8,173 nt of DNA from Natronohydrobacter sp. (lineage in GTDB: Bacteria; Pseudomonadota; Alphaproteobacteria; Rhodobacterales; Rhodobacteraceae). Each line of letters begins with the position of its first letter. Position 1 is the first letter of the stretch. Made by a program: the position numbers and the translations under genes. The notes under the pieces are model-generated. The model saw nothing but the letters and a program-made list of their open reading frames with translations. It searched no databases and was not told where the DNA came from. The stretch lies in assembly GCA_007123015.1 (NCBI GenBank), contig SKSL01000082.1, positions 1 through 8,173 on the forward strand. The letters are read 5' to 3'. This document shows positions 1 through 6,261 of this stretch, one piece after another.

Positions 1-2
1 AT

Positions 3-374
3 ATCATCTGCACAGCAACCCTGAGCAAAACCCCGCTTGTCCGGGGCGCATGGCTGCGCGCAGGTCAGCATCTTGATCTGATCGGCGCATTCAGGCCCGA
101 TATGCGGGAAGTGGATGACGATGCCCTGCAGCGTGCACATGTCTTTGTCGATAGCCGCGACACGACTGTGGATCACATCGGTGAACTGAAAGACCCGATC
201 GCGCGCGGCATTCTGTCCCCCGAAGATATCATTGCAGATTATTACGATATACAGACTGGCCTTTTCAAACGGCCCGATGACACATCCATCACAATCTGCA
301 AAAATGGCGGGGGCGCACATCTGGATCTGATGATCGCCCGATATTTTCTGGATGTCGCGCGCAGATGCGGATAA
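3..374 (+). CDS. Ornithine cyclodeaminase / mu-crystallin family protein (3' part)
   Basis: Only the last 123 residues are inside the window; the frame is open from the left edge and ends at TAA 372-374, so the start is missing. The visible part resembles the C-terminal half of the ornithine cyclodeaminase/mu-crystallin family: a segment LRAGQHLDLIGAFRPDMREVD, then FVDSRDTTVDHIGEL, an ILSPEDIIADYYD stretch and the family-typical KNGGGAHLDL motif near the end. Family members are cytoplasmic NAD(P)-dependent Rossmann-fold enzymes acting on amino or imino acids (ornithine or lysine cyclodeamination, alanine dehydrogenase, ketimine reduction). The dinucleotide-binding glycine motif and most substrate residues would lie upstream, so the substrate cannot be assigned. 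The next gene starts 60 bases downstream; a weak hairpin with a T-run lies between them. Family assignment is fairly secure; the specific enzyme is not. Confidence 0.85.
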   Translation: MICTATLSKTPLVRGAWLRAGQHLDLIGAFRPDMREVDDDALQRAHVFVDSRDTTVDHIGELKDPIARGILSPEDIIADYYDIQTGLFKRPDDTSITICKNGGGAHLDLMIARYFLDVARRCG

Positions 375-383
375 AATAGGTCT

Positions 384-409
384 TGCAAATGGCGCATATT
401 TGTATTTTT
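384..409 (+). terminator. Weak terminator-like hairpin after the cyclodeaminase-family gene
   Basis: Bases 384-390 (TGCAAAT) can pair with 398-404 (ATTTGTA), with one G-T pair and a 7-base loop, and are followed by five T residues at 405-409. This has the layout of an intrinsic terminator, but the stem is AT-rich and therefore weak. The same AT-rich stretch could equally be promoter or H-NS binding DNA for the next gene. Confidence 0.25.
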
Positions 410-434
410 CAAGATAGACATGAAGTGAAAGGGA

Positions 435-752
435 ATGGCCTTGGAAAATCTGAATGAACTCTCGCTCGATGAATTGAAAAAGCTGCAGAAAGATGTAGCC
501 AAGGCAATCGAGACGTATGAAGACCGCGCCTTGAAAGCAGTTCGCGCCGAAATGGATGCGCTTGCAAGACAACACGGGTATACTCTGGAAAAAGTCCTCG
601 CCAATACTCCGGTAAGCGCGCGCAAACCTGTTGCGCCGAAATATGCCAACCCAGAAGATAGTGACCAGACATGGTCCGGGCGCGGTCGCAAACCGAAATG
701 GGTGGTTGATGCGCTTGCCAAGGGTAAAAGCCTGGAAGACCTGGCGATTTGA
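435..752 (+). CDS. H-NS family nucleoid-associated regulator (HvrA/Spb-like)
   Basis: This is a 105-residue protein of the H-NS histone family, similar in layout to the HvrA and Spb trans-acting regulators of photosynthetic Rhodobacter species. Residues 1-50 (SLDELKKLQKDVAKAIETYEDR and onward) are charged, helical and suited to coiled-coil oligomerisation. A flexible linker around residues 56-70 leads to the C-terminal DNA-binding module at 70-105. That module contains YANPEDSDQTWSGRGRKPKW; its RGRKP core (83-87) is the minor-groove-binding signature, and it ends in the family-typical GKSLEDLAI. The protein is expected to bind AT-rich curved DNA and modulate transcription. The ATG is fixed by an in-frame TGA at 426-428; a purine-rich AAAGGGA lies immediately upstream, closer than a normal Shine-Dalgarno. 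The stop codon overlaps the start of the downstream membrane protein gene, suggesting co-translation. Its targets cannot be read from the sequence. Confidence 0.93.
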   Translation: MALENLNELSLDELKKLQKDVAKAIETYEDRALKAVRAEMDALARQHGYTLEKVLANTPVSARKPVAPKYANPEDSDQTWSGRGRKPKWVVDALAKGKSLEDLAI

Positions 753-1648
753 GTGGCCTGAAACGAAACCTGCTGGGCGCCTGGTATTTTGCGCGTGATT
801 TCAATCATGCGATGTCGATGCGCAATATCAGCCTGCTTTCTGCTGGTGTTGCCTTTTTTGCCTTGCTGGCGCTGTTTCCCGGTATCGCCGCGCTGATTTC
901 AGTCTTCGGCCTCTTTGCCGATCCCCTGATGTTGCAGGATCAATTGGCCTTGCTCGAAGATCTGATCCCGCCCGCTGCATTCACTTTGCTGAGCAATCAG
1001 ATCACGCGGCTGGTCTGGGCCAATGACGGGATACTGGGCTGGACCTCGGTGATCTCGATCCTGATTGCACTTTTTCTGGCGCGGCGCGGGGTCGATGCCA
1101 TGTTGGTTGGCATATCAGCAATCAACGGTACACCGCGCCGCACTGGGTTGTCGCACGCGATCCGCGTGCTGCTGATCACAGTTGGCATGTTGCTGGCAGG
1201 GGTGGTGGCGCTGTTGTCCATCCTGGTTCTGCCCGTGATCATGGCGTTTTTCCCGATCCCGCGCGGCAGCGGCCTGTTGATCGATCTGCTACGGTGGGTC
1301 ATCACGCTGGGACTGGTCGCGGGCTGGATCTGGGTCTTCTATCGGATCGGTCCAAAGCGCGACACAGCGGCGCCGCCCCGCTTGTGGCCGGGGCTCACGC
1401 TTGCTGTGGGGCTGTGGATCACGGTCTCAGTTGGATTCAGCTACTATCTTGGCAATTTCGGAAATTACAACGAGGTTTACGGCTCGATCGGTGCTGTCGT
1501 GGCGCTGCTGATGTGGTTCTACATCTCGGCCTATGCTGTGCTGCTGGGTGGTATCCTGAATGCAACGCTCGACCAGCACATGCCCAGCCGCAGCGCAGCT
1601 GTCAGCCCCCCCATGTCGGATGAAACCGCCCCGCCGGAGACAGGGTAA
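749..1648 (+). CDS. YihY/virulence factor BrkB family inner-membrane protein
   Basis: This is a 299-residue polytopic membrane protein. Hydrophobic segments fall at about residues 29-54, 96-111, 135-165, 178-198, 213-235 and 245-270, which fits the six-helix YihY/BrkB family (formerly mis-annotated as ribonuclease BN). Family hallmarks are AGVAFFALLALFPG in helix 1 and YGSIGAVVALLMWFYISAYAVLLG in helix 6. The molecular function of the family is not settled; roles in envelope integrity or transport have been proposed. Family members usually carry a glutamate in the last helix (LLGAELNA); here it is isoleucine 269 (LLGGILNA). The start is TTG at 749, overlapping the TGA of the H-NS gene in the sequence TTGA; the first internal ATG (812, Met22) is a less likely alternative. 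The C-terminal tail is Pro/Ser-rich and hydrophilic. The 3' end overlaps map on the opposite strand by 47 bases. Confidence 0.9.
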   Translation: MSGLKRNLLGAWYFARDFNHAMSMRNISLLSAGVAFFALLALFPGIAALISVFGLFADPLMLQDQLALLEDLIPPAAFTLLSNQITRLVWANDGILGWTSVISILIALFLARRGVDAMLVGISAINGTPRRTGLSHAIRVLLITVGMLLAGVVALLSILVLPVIMAFFPIPRGSGLLIDLLRWVITLGLVAGWIWVFYRIGPKRDTAAPPRLWPGLTLAVGLWITVSVGFSYYLGNFGNYNEVYGSIGAVVALLMWFYISAYAVLLGGILNATLDQHMPSRSAAVSPPMSDETAPPETG

Positions 1649-2417
1649 ATATTTCGAACCCTGTCGCCGTCACTCCGATGGAATGCTCGAACTGGGCCGA
1701 AAGGGATTTGTCGCGCGTCACGGCCGTCCAGTCATCGGCCAGAACCTTGGTCTCTGGACGGCCCAGATTGACCATGGGCTCGATGGTGAAGAACATCCCT
1801 TCTTCCAACCGCGGCCCGGCGCCCGGCCGTCCGTAATGCAGCACATTGGGCGGCGCGTGAAAGACACGGCCAAGCCCGTGGCCGCAGAAATCGCGAACCA
1901 CGGACATGCGCTGGCTTTCGACATATGTCTGGATCGCGTGACCGATATCGCCGAATGTATTGCCGGGGCGCACTGCTTCGATCCCCAGCATCAGCGCATC
2001 ATAGGTCACTTGCACCAACCGCTCGGCCTTGCGCGGTATGTCCCCTGCCACATACATCCGCGATGTATCCCCGAACCAGCCATCGACGATCACAGTCACA
2101 TCGATATTCAGGATATCGCCAGCCTTCAGAGTCTTGGCGCTCGGGATCCCGTGACAGACGACATGATTGACGGAAATGCAACTGGCATGCTGATACCCGC
2201 GATACCCGATCGTGGCCGAGGTCGCGCCTGCCGCTTCAACCATCTCGGTGATGATCCGGTCGATCTCTGCAGTGCTCTGGCCCACAAACACATGCGGCGT
2301 GATCTTGTCGAGGATCGTTGCTGCCAATTGCCCAGCCTTGTGCATCCCGCCAAAATCCGCCGCGTCATGAATGCGGATCCCGTCTCGCGTTACGCGACCG
2401 TCATGTCTGTCGTCCAA
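1602..2417 (-). CDS. map: Type I methionine aminopeptidase
   Basis: This 271-residue enzyme removes the initiator methionine from nascent proteins in the cytoplasm. All five metal ligands of the family are visible: Asp106 and Asp117 (NIDVTVIVDGWFGDTSRMY), His180 (GHGLGRVFH), Glu213 (FFTIEPM) and Glu244 (SAQFEHSIGVT). The substrate-binding histidine is His89 in SVNHVVCHGIP. There is no N-terminal zinc-finger linker, only a short extension (about 20 residues) before the pita-bread fold, as in other bacterial class I enzymes. The start is a TTG: an in-frame TGA lies eight codons upstream (minus strand), the next in-frame ATG would be Met25, and an AGGAG sits just before the TTG with unusually tight spacing. 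The gene is transcribed against its left neighbour and divergently from the histidine kinase gene, so it has its own promoter in the 168-base gap, but I see no convincing -35/-10 pair there. Confidence 0.96.
   Translation of the reverse strand: MDDRHDGRVTRDGIRIHDAADFGGMHKAGQLAATILDKITPHVFVGQSTAEIDRIITEMVEAAGATSATIGYRGYQHASCISVNHVVCHGIPSAKTLKAGDILNIDVTVIVDGWFGDTSRMYVAGDIPRKAERLVQVTYDALMLGIEAVRPGNTFGDIGHAIQTYVESQRMSVVRDFCGHGLGRVFHAPPNVLHYGRPGAGPRLEEGMFFTIEPMVNLGRPETKVLADDWTAVTRDKSLSAQFEHSIGVTATGFEIFTLSPAGRFHPTWGG
1635..1669. repeat. Inverted repeat at the yihY stop codon, inside the map 3' end
   Basis: GACAGGGT (1639-1646) is perfectly complementary to ACCCTGTC (1658-1665) across an 11-base AT-rich loop. 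After one mismatch the stem extends with CGG (1635-1637) pairing to CCG (1667-1669). The stop codon of the plus-strand membrane protein gene lies at the top of the left arm. It could act as a transcription terminator or mRNA 3'-end stabiliser for the converging genes, although neither strand shows a downstream T-run. It also encodes part of the MetAP C-terminus, so chance is possible. Confidence 0.45.
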
Positions 2418-2534
2418 GCTCCTGACCCCTGTCTCTTTTCATTTCGCGCAAAATAGAGTGTTCGAGCGCAGAAAACCAGCCTTGGCATGGGGCTATGACC
2501 CGCATTGAGGGCCCTGTATATCAAATGCGCAGGG

Positions 2535-2559
2535 CTTGGTCGGACTTGCTTGAACCAAG
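2535..2559. repeat. Short inverted repeat in the map/kinase divergent intergenic region
   Basis: CTTGGT (2535-2540) and ACCAAG (2554-2559) form a perfect six-base dyad separated by 13 bases, located 26 bases before the kinase start codon. It could be an operator half-site pair or a leader hairpin; a six-base dyad also occurs by chance. The rest of the 168-base gap contains no confident promoter element and no ORF of note. Confidence 0.2.
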
Positions 2560-2570
2560 ACCTTAGCTGC

Positions 2571-2575
2571 AGGGA
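2571..2575 (+). promoter_or_regulatory. Ribosome binding site of the hybrid kinase gene
   Basis: AGGGA lies 10 bases before the ATG at 2586 and decides that start over the upstream in-frame TTG at 2505, which has no purine-rich element at proper distance and would add 27 residues without resemblance to a domain. Confidence 0.6.
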
Positions 2576-2585
2576 CGCAAATACA

Positions 2586-5507
2586 ATGAGACTGGAACAC
2601 ATCACGGCCGCGACAGTTCAGCCAGAGCAGAGCGTCTTTCGGTGCGCCGAGGCCGTCGCACAGGCGCAGCGCTTGCTGCAGCAGGCGACAGAAGGCAGGC
2701 TGGATGCGGCAATTCAGCCAGTATTGTCCTTGATCGGCACCGCTTGGCATGCAGACCGGGCTTATGTGTTCAGCATGCGTGATATGGTCTTCATCAGCAA
2801 TACGCATGAATGGTGCGCCGATGGTATTGCACCAATGCAGAATGATTTGCAGCAGATCCCCTATAATGTCGGCGAGGCCTTCTGGAGCGCGTTCCGGGAA
2901 CATGGTGCGCTGCACCTGCACAGCGTCGAGGCAATGCCAGTGGGCAGCGAATTGCGTCAGGTCCTGATCGCGCAAGAGATAAAGTCACTGATCGCCGTAC
3001 CGCTTTTGGACGGTCCGGAAATTGTGGGCTTTTTCGGGCTGGATTTTTGCAAGGCAACCCGCCCGCTTGATCCGCTCGATGTTCCCTTGCTCAAAAGTGT
3101 CGCGGCAACGCTCAGCCAGAGCCTTGTGATTGACGCATTGTCCAAAGACAGGGCACGGCAGAAAGCCGATTTGCGGATTGCGCAAGAGCGCATTGCAGCG
3201 ATGATCCACGCGCGGCAAGAGCTTCTGATCGAATTGGACCGCACAGGCACTGTCACAGGGTTTCACCAAAGCCCGCATATGACATTCGCGCTAAGCCCGG
3301 TTGAAATTGTGGGGCAGCTGCCTGAGGCTTTCTTGCCGCCCCACCTCGCCCGGATATGCCGCCATGCCATGGCCCAGGCCGACCGGGATGGGTGGTCTGA
3401 AAGTTTCGACTATCCGCTGCTGATCGACGGAAAGGAAAAACGCTTTTCGCTTCATGTCGTGGCGCGGGACGCTGGAACGTCTGCGCGCAGCAAGGGATAT
3501 CTGTTTGTCATGCGCGACATCACGGACAGTTACTTGCCAGATCATCAAGACCGGCTTCTGGCCCGCATCGCCGAACTGTCCAGCAACATGATCATCCTCA
3601 CGGATGCCCAGCGCAGGATTTCATGGGTCAATCCGGCCAGTATCGAGCGCACCGGATATACATTACGCGAAGCGATGGGCCAGCATCCAGCAGACCTGTT
3701 GCGCCTTGCAGAGAACACCCCAGCCGCCTTGACGCTGTTCGACAGCCGCATGGCGACAGGTGCAACACTTGATGCAGAGTTTCAGGCGCTCAATAAAGTG
3801 GGGATACCCTTCTGGGTGAAACTCAGCATGCGGCTACTGGCCAATGAAGACGGAACTCTGCAAGGCTTCATGATCATCGGCAATGACGTGACCATGCAGA
3901 AACTGGCCGAGACGCGCGCCCTGCGTGACCGGGCAACCGCGATGGATGCGCTTTCCGAGGGGATCGCCCTGATCGAACGCGACGGGCGCTGCGTCTATCT
4001 CAACCCCGCCCTGCGCGCCTTGCTTGATCTGCCGCCCGATACGCCATCAACATCGCTTTACTGGCACGAGATCAGCCCGGCCCCGTTCAATCGTCAACTT
4101 GTGGAACTGCTTCCGCAACTCTATGCCGAAGGGGCATGGCGCGGGGAATTCATCTGGCCTCGCACGCCTGAGCGGACGTTATATTTCGACATATCCATAT
4201 CAGTGCAGGACGATGGCGGCTTCCTGTTCATTTCGCGCAATATCACGGCGCGCAAGGACGCCGAACGCGAGCAGGCGCTTCTGCGCGAACATGTCCAGAT
4301 CGCGCAAAGTCGCCAGCTTGTCGCCCAGCTTGCCAGCGGTCTGGCCCATGATGTCGCCAATGTGCTTGCGGTCATCTCGCATGTCACAGGCTCGCTCAAG
4401 CTGCAGCAGAGCGAAGTCTCGACCGAGGCATTGGCGCGGATCGACGCGGCGACAGATCAGGCTCAGGCCTTGGTGCGTAATCTGTCGCGGCTGGGACGGC
4501 GCTCCGCGCGGTCCGAGACATTGGACCTGCGGCCCTTGATGGAACAAGCCGCAGACCTGTTACGTCCCAGCCTTTGCACCACCACCCAGTTGCAGGTCAC
4601 GCTTCCCGACAGCCCGATCAAGGTGTTTTCAGAGACGACAAGTATCATGCAGGTGGTGCTGAATCTGTTGCTGAATGCGCGCGATGCCCTCGCCTCCAGC
4701 GAGGGCCGTGCGGCCTGCATTTCATTGGAACTGTCGTCAATCACGGCTTCAGAGCCGCAAGACGGTCTGGCTGTGGGATATGTGCGCCCAAACCGCGATT
4801 ATGCACGCATCCGCGTCAGCGACACAGGACATGGGCTGGCGCCGGAATTGGCTGATGTGATGTTCAATCCCTATGTCTCGGGCAAAGGCGACAGCGGGGT
4901 CGGGCTTGGCCTGAGTATCGTGGCGGATATCATCCGCATGGCACAGGGGGCCATCCGGATCGACCCGGCGGCCCATGACGCAGGCGCAGGCACCTGCATC
5001 GAGGTTTTCTGGCCCAGTGCTGCGACCAGATCCGAAGCACAGGGGCCAGAAGGCAGGGTCGCTGCGGCATCATGCCGACCATTGCAAGACGCCCGCATTT
5101 TGCTTGTTGATGATGATGACGACGTCCTGCGCGTACTATCTTCGGCCCTGTCCGAGGCTGGTGCCGAAGTCGCGAGCTGCATTGATCCCCGAGACGCACT
5201 GGATGCATTGAAAACCATTCCCGACGACTGGGATATTGTCATAACCGATCACGATATGGGGGCCATGACAGGGACAGATATGGCCAAAGTCATAGCGCAG
5301 TTCCGTCCTGACCTGCCGATCATTCTTGTCACCGGGGGAATTCCATTGCAAAATGCATCGAATTTTGTGCACCCTGCAATAACCCGGACATTGCAAAAGC
5401 CGGTTTCTGCCGAGGTGCTCATTGCCATTACGCTTGACTTGCTCTTGCGGACCCCAAGCCACGGCACCAGCGAGGCCCCGCCCCATGCGCTTATTGATCG
5501 CGGATGA
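2586..5507 (+). CDS. Hybrid sensor histidine kinase (GAF-PAS-PAS-PAS-HisKA-HATPase-REC)
   Basis: This is a 973-residue soluble hybrid histidine kinase. An N-terminal GAF domain (about 22-178) carries DRAYVF and SNTHEWC, a pattern seen in many GAF domains of signalling proteins. A helical linker and three PAS-like domains follow (about 212-315, 327-440 and 450-557); the second has the typical ILTDAQRRISWVNPA core and the third ALSEGIALIERDGRCVYLNPA. The HisKA domain holds phosphoacceptor His588 in LAHDVANVLAVI; Asp589 and Asn592 keep the acid-x-x-N phosphatase motif. The ATPase domain shows the N box (Asn697 in NLLLNARDAL), G1 (Asp746 in DTGHGLA), an F-box-like MFNPYVSGK and G2 (GVGLGLS, 771-777). 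The receiver (about 838-955) has acidic residues 842-846, phosphoacceptor Asp888 (ITDHDMG), the T of VTGG and Lys938 (QKP). No transmembrane segment or signal peptide is evident, so sensing is probably cytoplasmic; the ligand is unknown. The end overlaps the response regulator gene by 23 bases, which indicates one operon and a partner pair. Confidence 0.95.
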   Translation: MRLEHITAATVQPEQSVFRCAEAVAQAQRLLQQATEGRLDAAIQPVLSLIGTAWHADRAYVFSMRDMVFISNTHEWCADGIAPMQNDLQQIPYNVGEAFWSAFREHGALHLHSVEAMPVGSELRQVLIAQEIKSLIAVPLLDGPEIVGFFGLDFCKATRPLDPLDVPLLKSVAATLSQSLVIDALSKDRARQKADLRIAQERIAAMIHARQELLIELDRTGTVTGFHQSPHMTFALSPVEIVGQLPEAFLPPHLARICRHAMAQADRDGWSESFDYPLLIDGKEKRFSLHVVARDAGTSARSKGYLFVMRDITDSYLPDHQDRLLARIAELSSNMIILTDAQRRISWVNPASIERTGYTLREAMGQHPADLLRLAENTPAALTLFDSRMATGATLDAEFQALNKVGIPFWVKLSMRLLANEDGTLQGFMIIGNDVTMQKLAETRALRDRATAMDALSEGIALIERDGRCVYLNPALRALLDLPPDTPSTSLYWHEISPAPFNRQLVELLPQLYAEGAWRGEFIWPRTPERTLYFDISISVQDDGGFLFISRNITARKDAEREQALLREHVQIAQSRQLVAQLASGLAHDVANVLAVISHVTGSLKLQQSEVSTEALARIDAATDQAQALVRNLSRLGRRSARSETLDLRPLMEQAADLLRPSLCTTTQLQVTLPDSPIKVFSETTSIMQVVLNLLLNARDALASSEGRAACISLELSSITASEPQDGLAVGYVRPNRDYARIRVSDTGHGLAPELADVMFNPYVSGKGDSGVGLGLSIVADIIRMAQGAIRIDPAAHDAGAGTCIEVFWPSAATRSEAQGPEGRVAAASCRPLQDARILLVDDDDDVLRVLSSALSEAGAEVASCIDPRDALDALKTIPDDWDIVITDHDMGAMTGTDMAKVIAQFRPDLPIILVTGGIPLQNASNFVHPAITRTLQKPVSAEVLIAITLDLLLRTPSHGTSEAPPHALIDRG

Positions 5508-6132
5508 TCACAAACTTCTGCGCGACACGCTGAGCAGTTTTCTCGCGCAGCAGGACGATATCGACGTGGTCAGCGTGGGGGATGTCGCCGAGGCGCAGCA
5601 CGCCATTGCCACTGCTGGCCCGTTCGATCTGGTGCTCCTCGATTATGGCATGCCGGGGATGGATGCTCTTGCAGGGCTCAGTGCGATCCTCTCGGCATCC
5701 GATGCACCACCAGTGGTGCTTATCTCGGGCTTTGCTACTCAGGAAACGGTTGAACACGCTTTTCAGATGGGGATCCGCGGATTTCTGCACAAGACGATGC
5801 CTGCAACATCGCTTCTCAATGCAATCCGCTTCATGGCGCAGGGTGAGCGTTTCGTACCAGTCGATTTCGTGACATCCTCACCATCCGTTGAAGCCGGAAC
5901 ATACAGTGCCCAGCCAAGAGGGCGCGCGCAGCAGCTTTCAGACGGGCTGACAGATCGCGAGCATCAGGTTCTCATGGCCATATGCGAAGGTCAGACCAAC
6001 AAGGAAATCGCCCGCCGTCTGGACTTGAGCGAGCCAACGATCAAGCTGCATGTCAAGACACTCTGCCGCAGGTTGGGGGTCAGCAACCGGACGCAAGCCG
6101 CCATGGTCGCCAGCGCAAGAGGGTTGTGTTAA
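5485..6132 (+). CDS. NarL/FixJ-type LuxR-family response regulator
   Basis: This 215-residue response regulator is the probable output of the preceding kinase. Its receiver domain (1-120) has the acidic pair Asp7-Asp8 (IADDH), phosphoacceptor Asp53 (LLDYGMPGMD), Ser81 (LISG) and Lys103 (HKT). After a linker of about 30 residues comes a LuxR/GerE helix-turn-helix (about 153-212) with LTDREHQVLMAICEGQTNKEIARRLDLSE then TIKLHVKTLCRRLGVSNRTQA. Phosphorylation normally frees such proteins to dimerise and bind promoters. The start is the ATG at 5485 because the receiver begins directly with MRLLIADDH; a GCGAGG about nine bases upstream can serve as a ribosome binding site. A longer reading from 5422 would add 21 Pro/Ala-rich residues with no family match. 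The gene overlaps the kinase end by 23 bases. Since the kinase has its own receiver, signalling may be direct, or branched between the kinase receiver and this protein. Target genes are not visible. Confidence 0.95.
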   Translation: MRLLIADDHKLLRDTLSSFLAQQDDIDVVSVGDVAEAQHAIATAGPFDLVLLDYGMPGMDALAGLSAILSASDAPPVVLISGFATQETVEHAFQMGIRGFLHKTMPATSLLNAIRFMAQGERFVPVDFVTSSPSVEAGTYSAQPRGRAQQLSDGLTDREHQVLMAICEGQTNKEIARRLDLSEPTIKLHVKTLCRRLGVSNRTQAAMVASARGLC

Positions 6133-6139
6133 GCATCTC

Positions 6140-6170
6140 GCTGCCGTTCAGGCAGATGACATGCGGCAGC
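6140..6170 (+). repeat. Inverted repeat 1 after the response regulator gene
   Basis: GCTGCCG (6140-6146) pairs with CGGCAGC (6164-6170). The left arm can alternatively pair as CTGCC (6141-6145) with GGCAG (6151-6155) over a five-base loop. It begins seven bases after the regulator stop codon. There is no T-run, so it is at best an atypical terminator or an mRNA-stabilising stem. Confidence 0.4.
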
Positions 6171-6219
6171 TACAGGGTCAAAACTCTGGCTTCGGCAGCG
6201 CTGCTCTGATACCCTGTGG
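6170..6219 (+). repeat. Inverted repeat 2 between the regulator and the Hint gene
   Basis: ACAGGGT (6172-6178) pairs with ACCCTGT (6211-6217); the stem extends by a G-T pair and a C-G pair to 6170 and 6219. The 32-base loop contains the palindrome GCAGCGCTGC (6195-6204). The function is unknown; it could be an operator region or a leader structure for the downstream gene. Confidence 0.35.
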
Positions 6220-6223
6220 GTAA

Positions 6224-6242
6224 GTCGCATAAAAATCGCGAC
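6224..6242 (+). repeat. Inverted repeat 3 just upstream of the Hint gene ribosome binding site
   Basis: GTCGC (6224-6228) pairs with GCGAC (6238-6242) across a nine-base A-rich loop, ending ten bases before the AGAGG (6252-6256) that serves the ATG at 6262. The stem is short and chance occurrence is possible. Confidence 0.3.
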
Positions 6243-6261
6243 ACCAAGAGCAGAGGCAGGC

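Noticed and set aside
242..808. A 188-codon minus-strand frame across the cyclodeaminase and H-NS genes
   Set aside because: It crosses two clearly coding plus-strand genes and their intergenic gap, and its Ser/Arg-rich translation resembles no family.
1560..2456. A 298-codon open frame on the plus strand opposite map
   Set aside because: It is the antisense shadow of map; the translation is rich in His, Cys and Arg with no recognisable domain, whereas the minus strand carries all MetAP active-site residues.
2505..2585. Upstream TTG start extending the kinase by 27 residues
   Set aside because: No suitable ribosome binding site is seen and the extension is Cys-rich with no domain; the ATG at 2586 has AGGGA ten bases upstream.
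5422..5484. Longer response regulator start inside the kinase gene
   Set aside because: Receiver proteins of this family begin directly at the MRLLIADDH strand; the extra Pro/Ala-rich residues are out-of-frame kinase coding sequence.
3255..6217. Repeated ACAGGGT motif at several places as a possible dispersed repeat family
   Set aside because: A seven-base word is expected about this often by chance in 8 kb; the copies share no longer flanking similarity.
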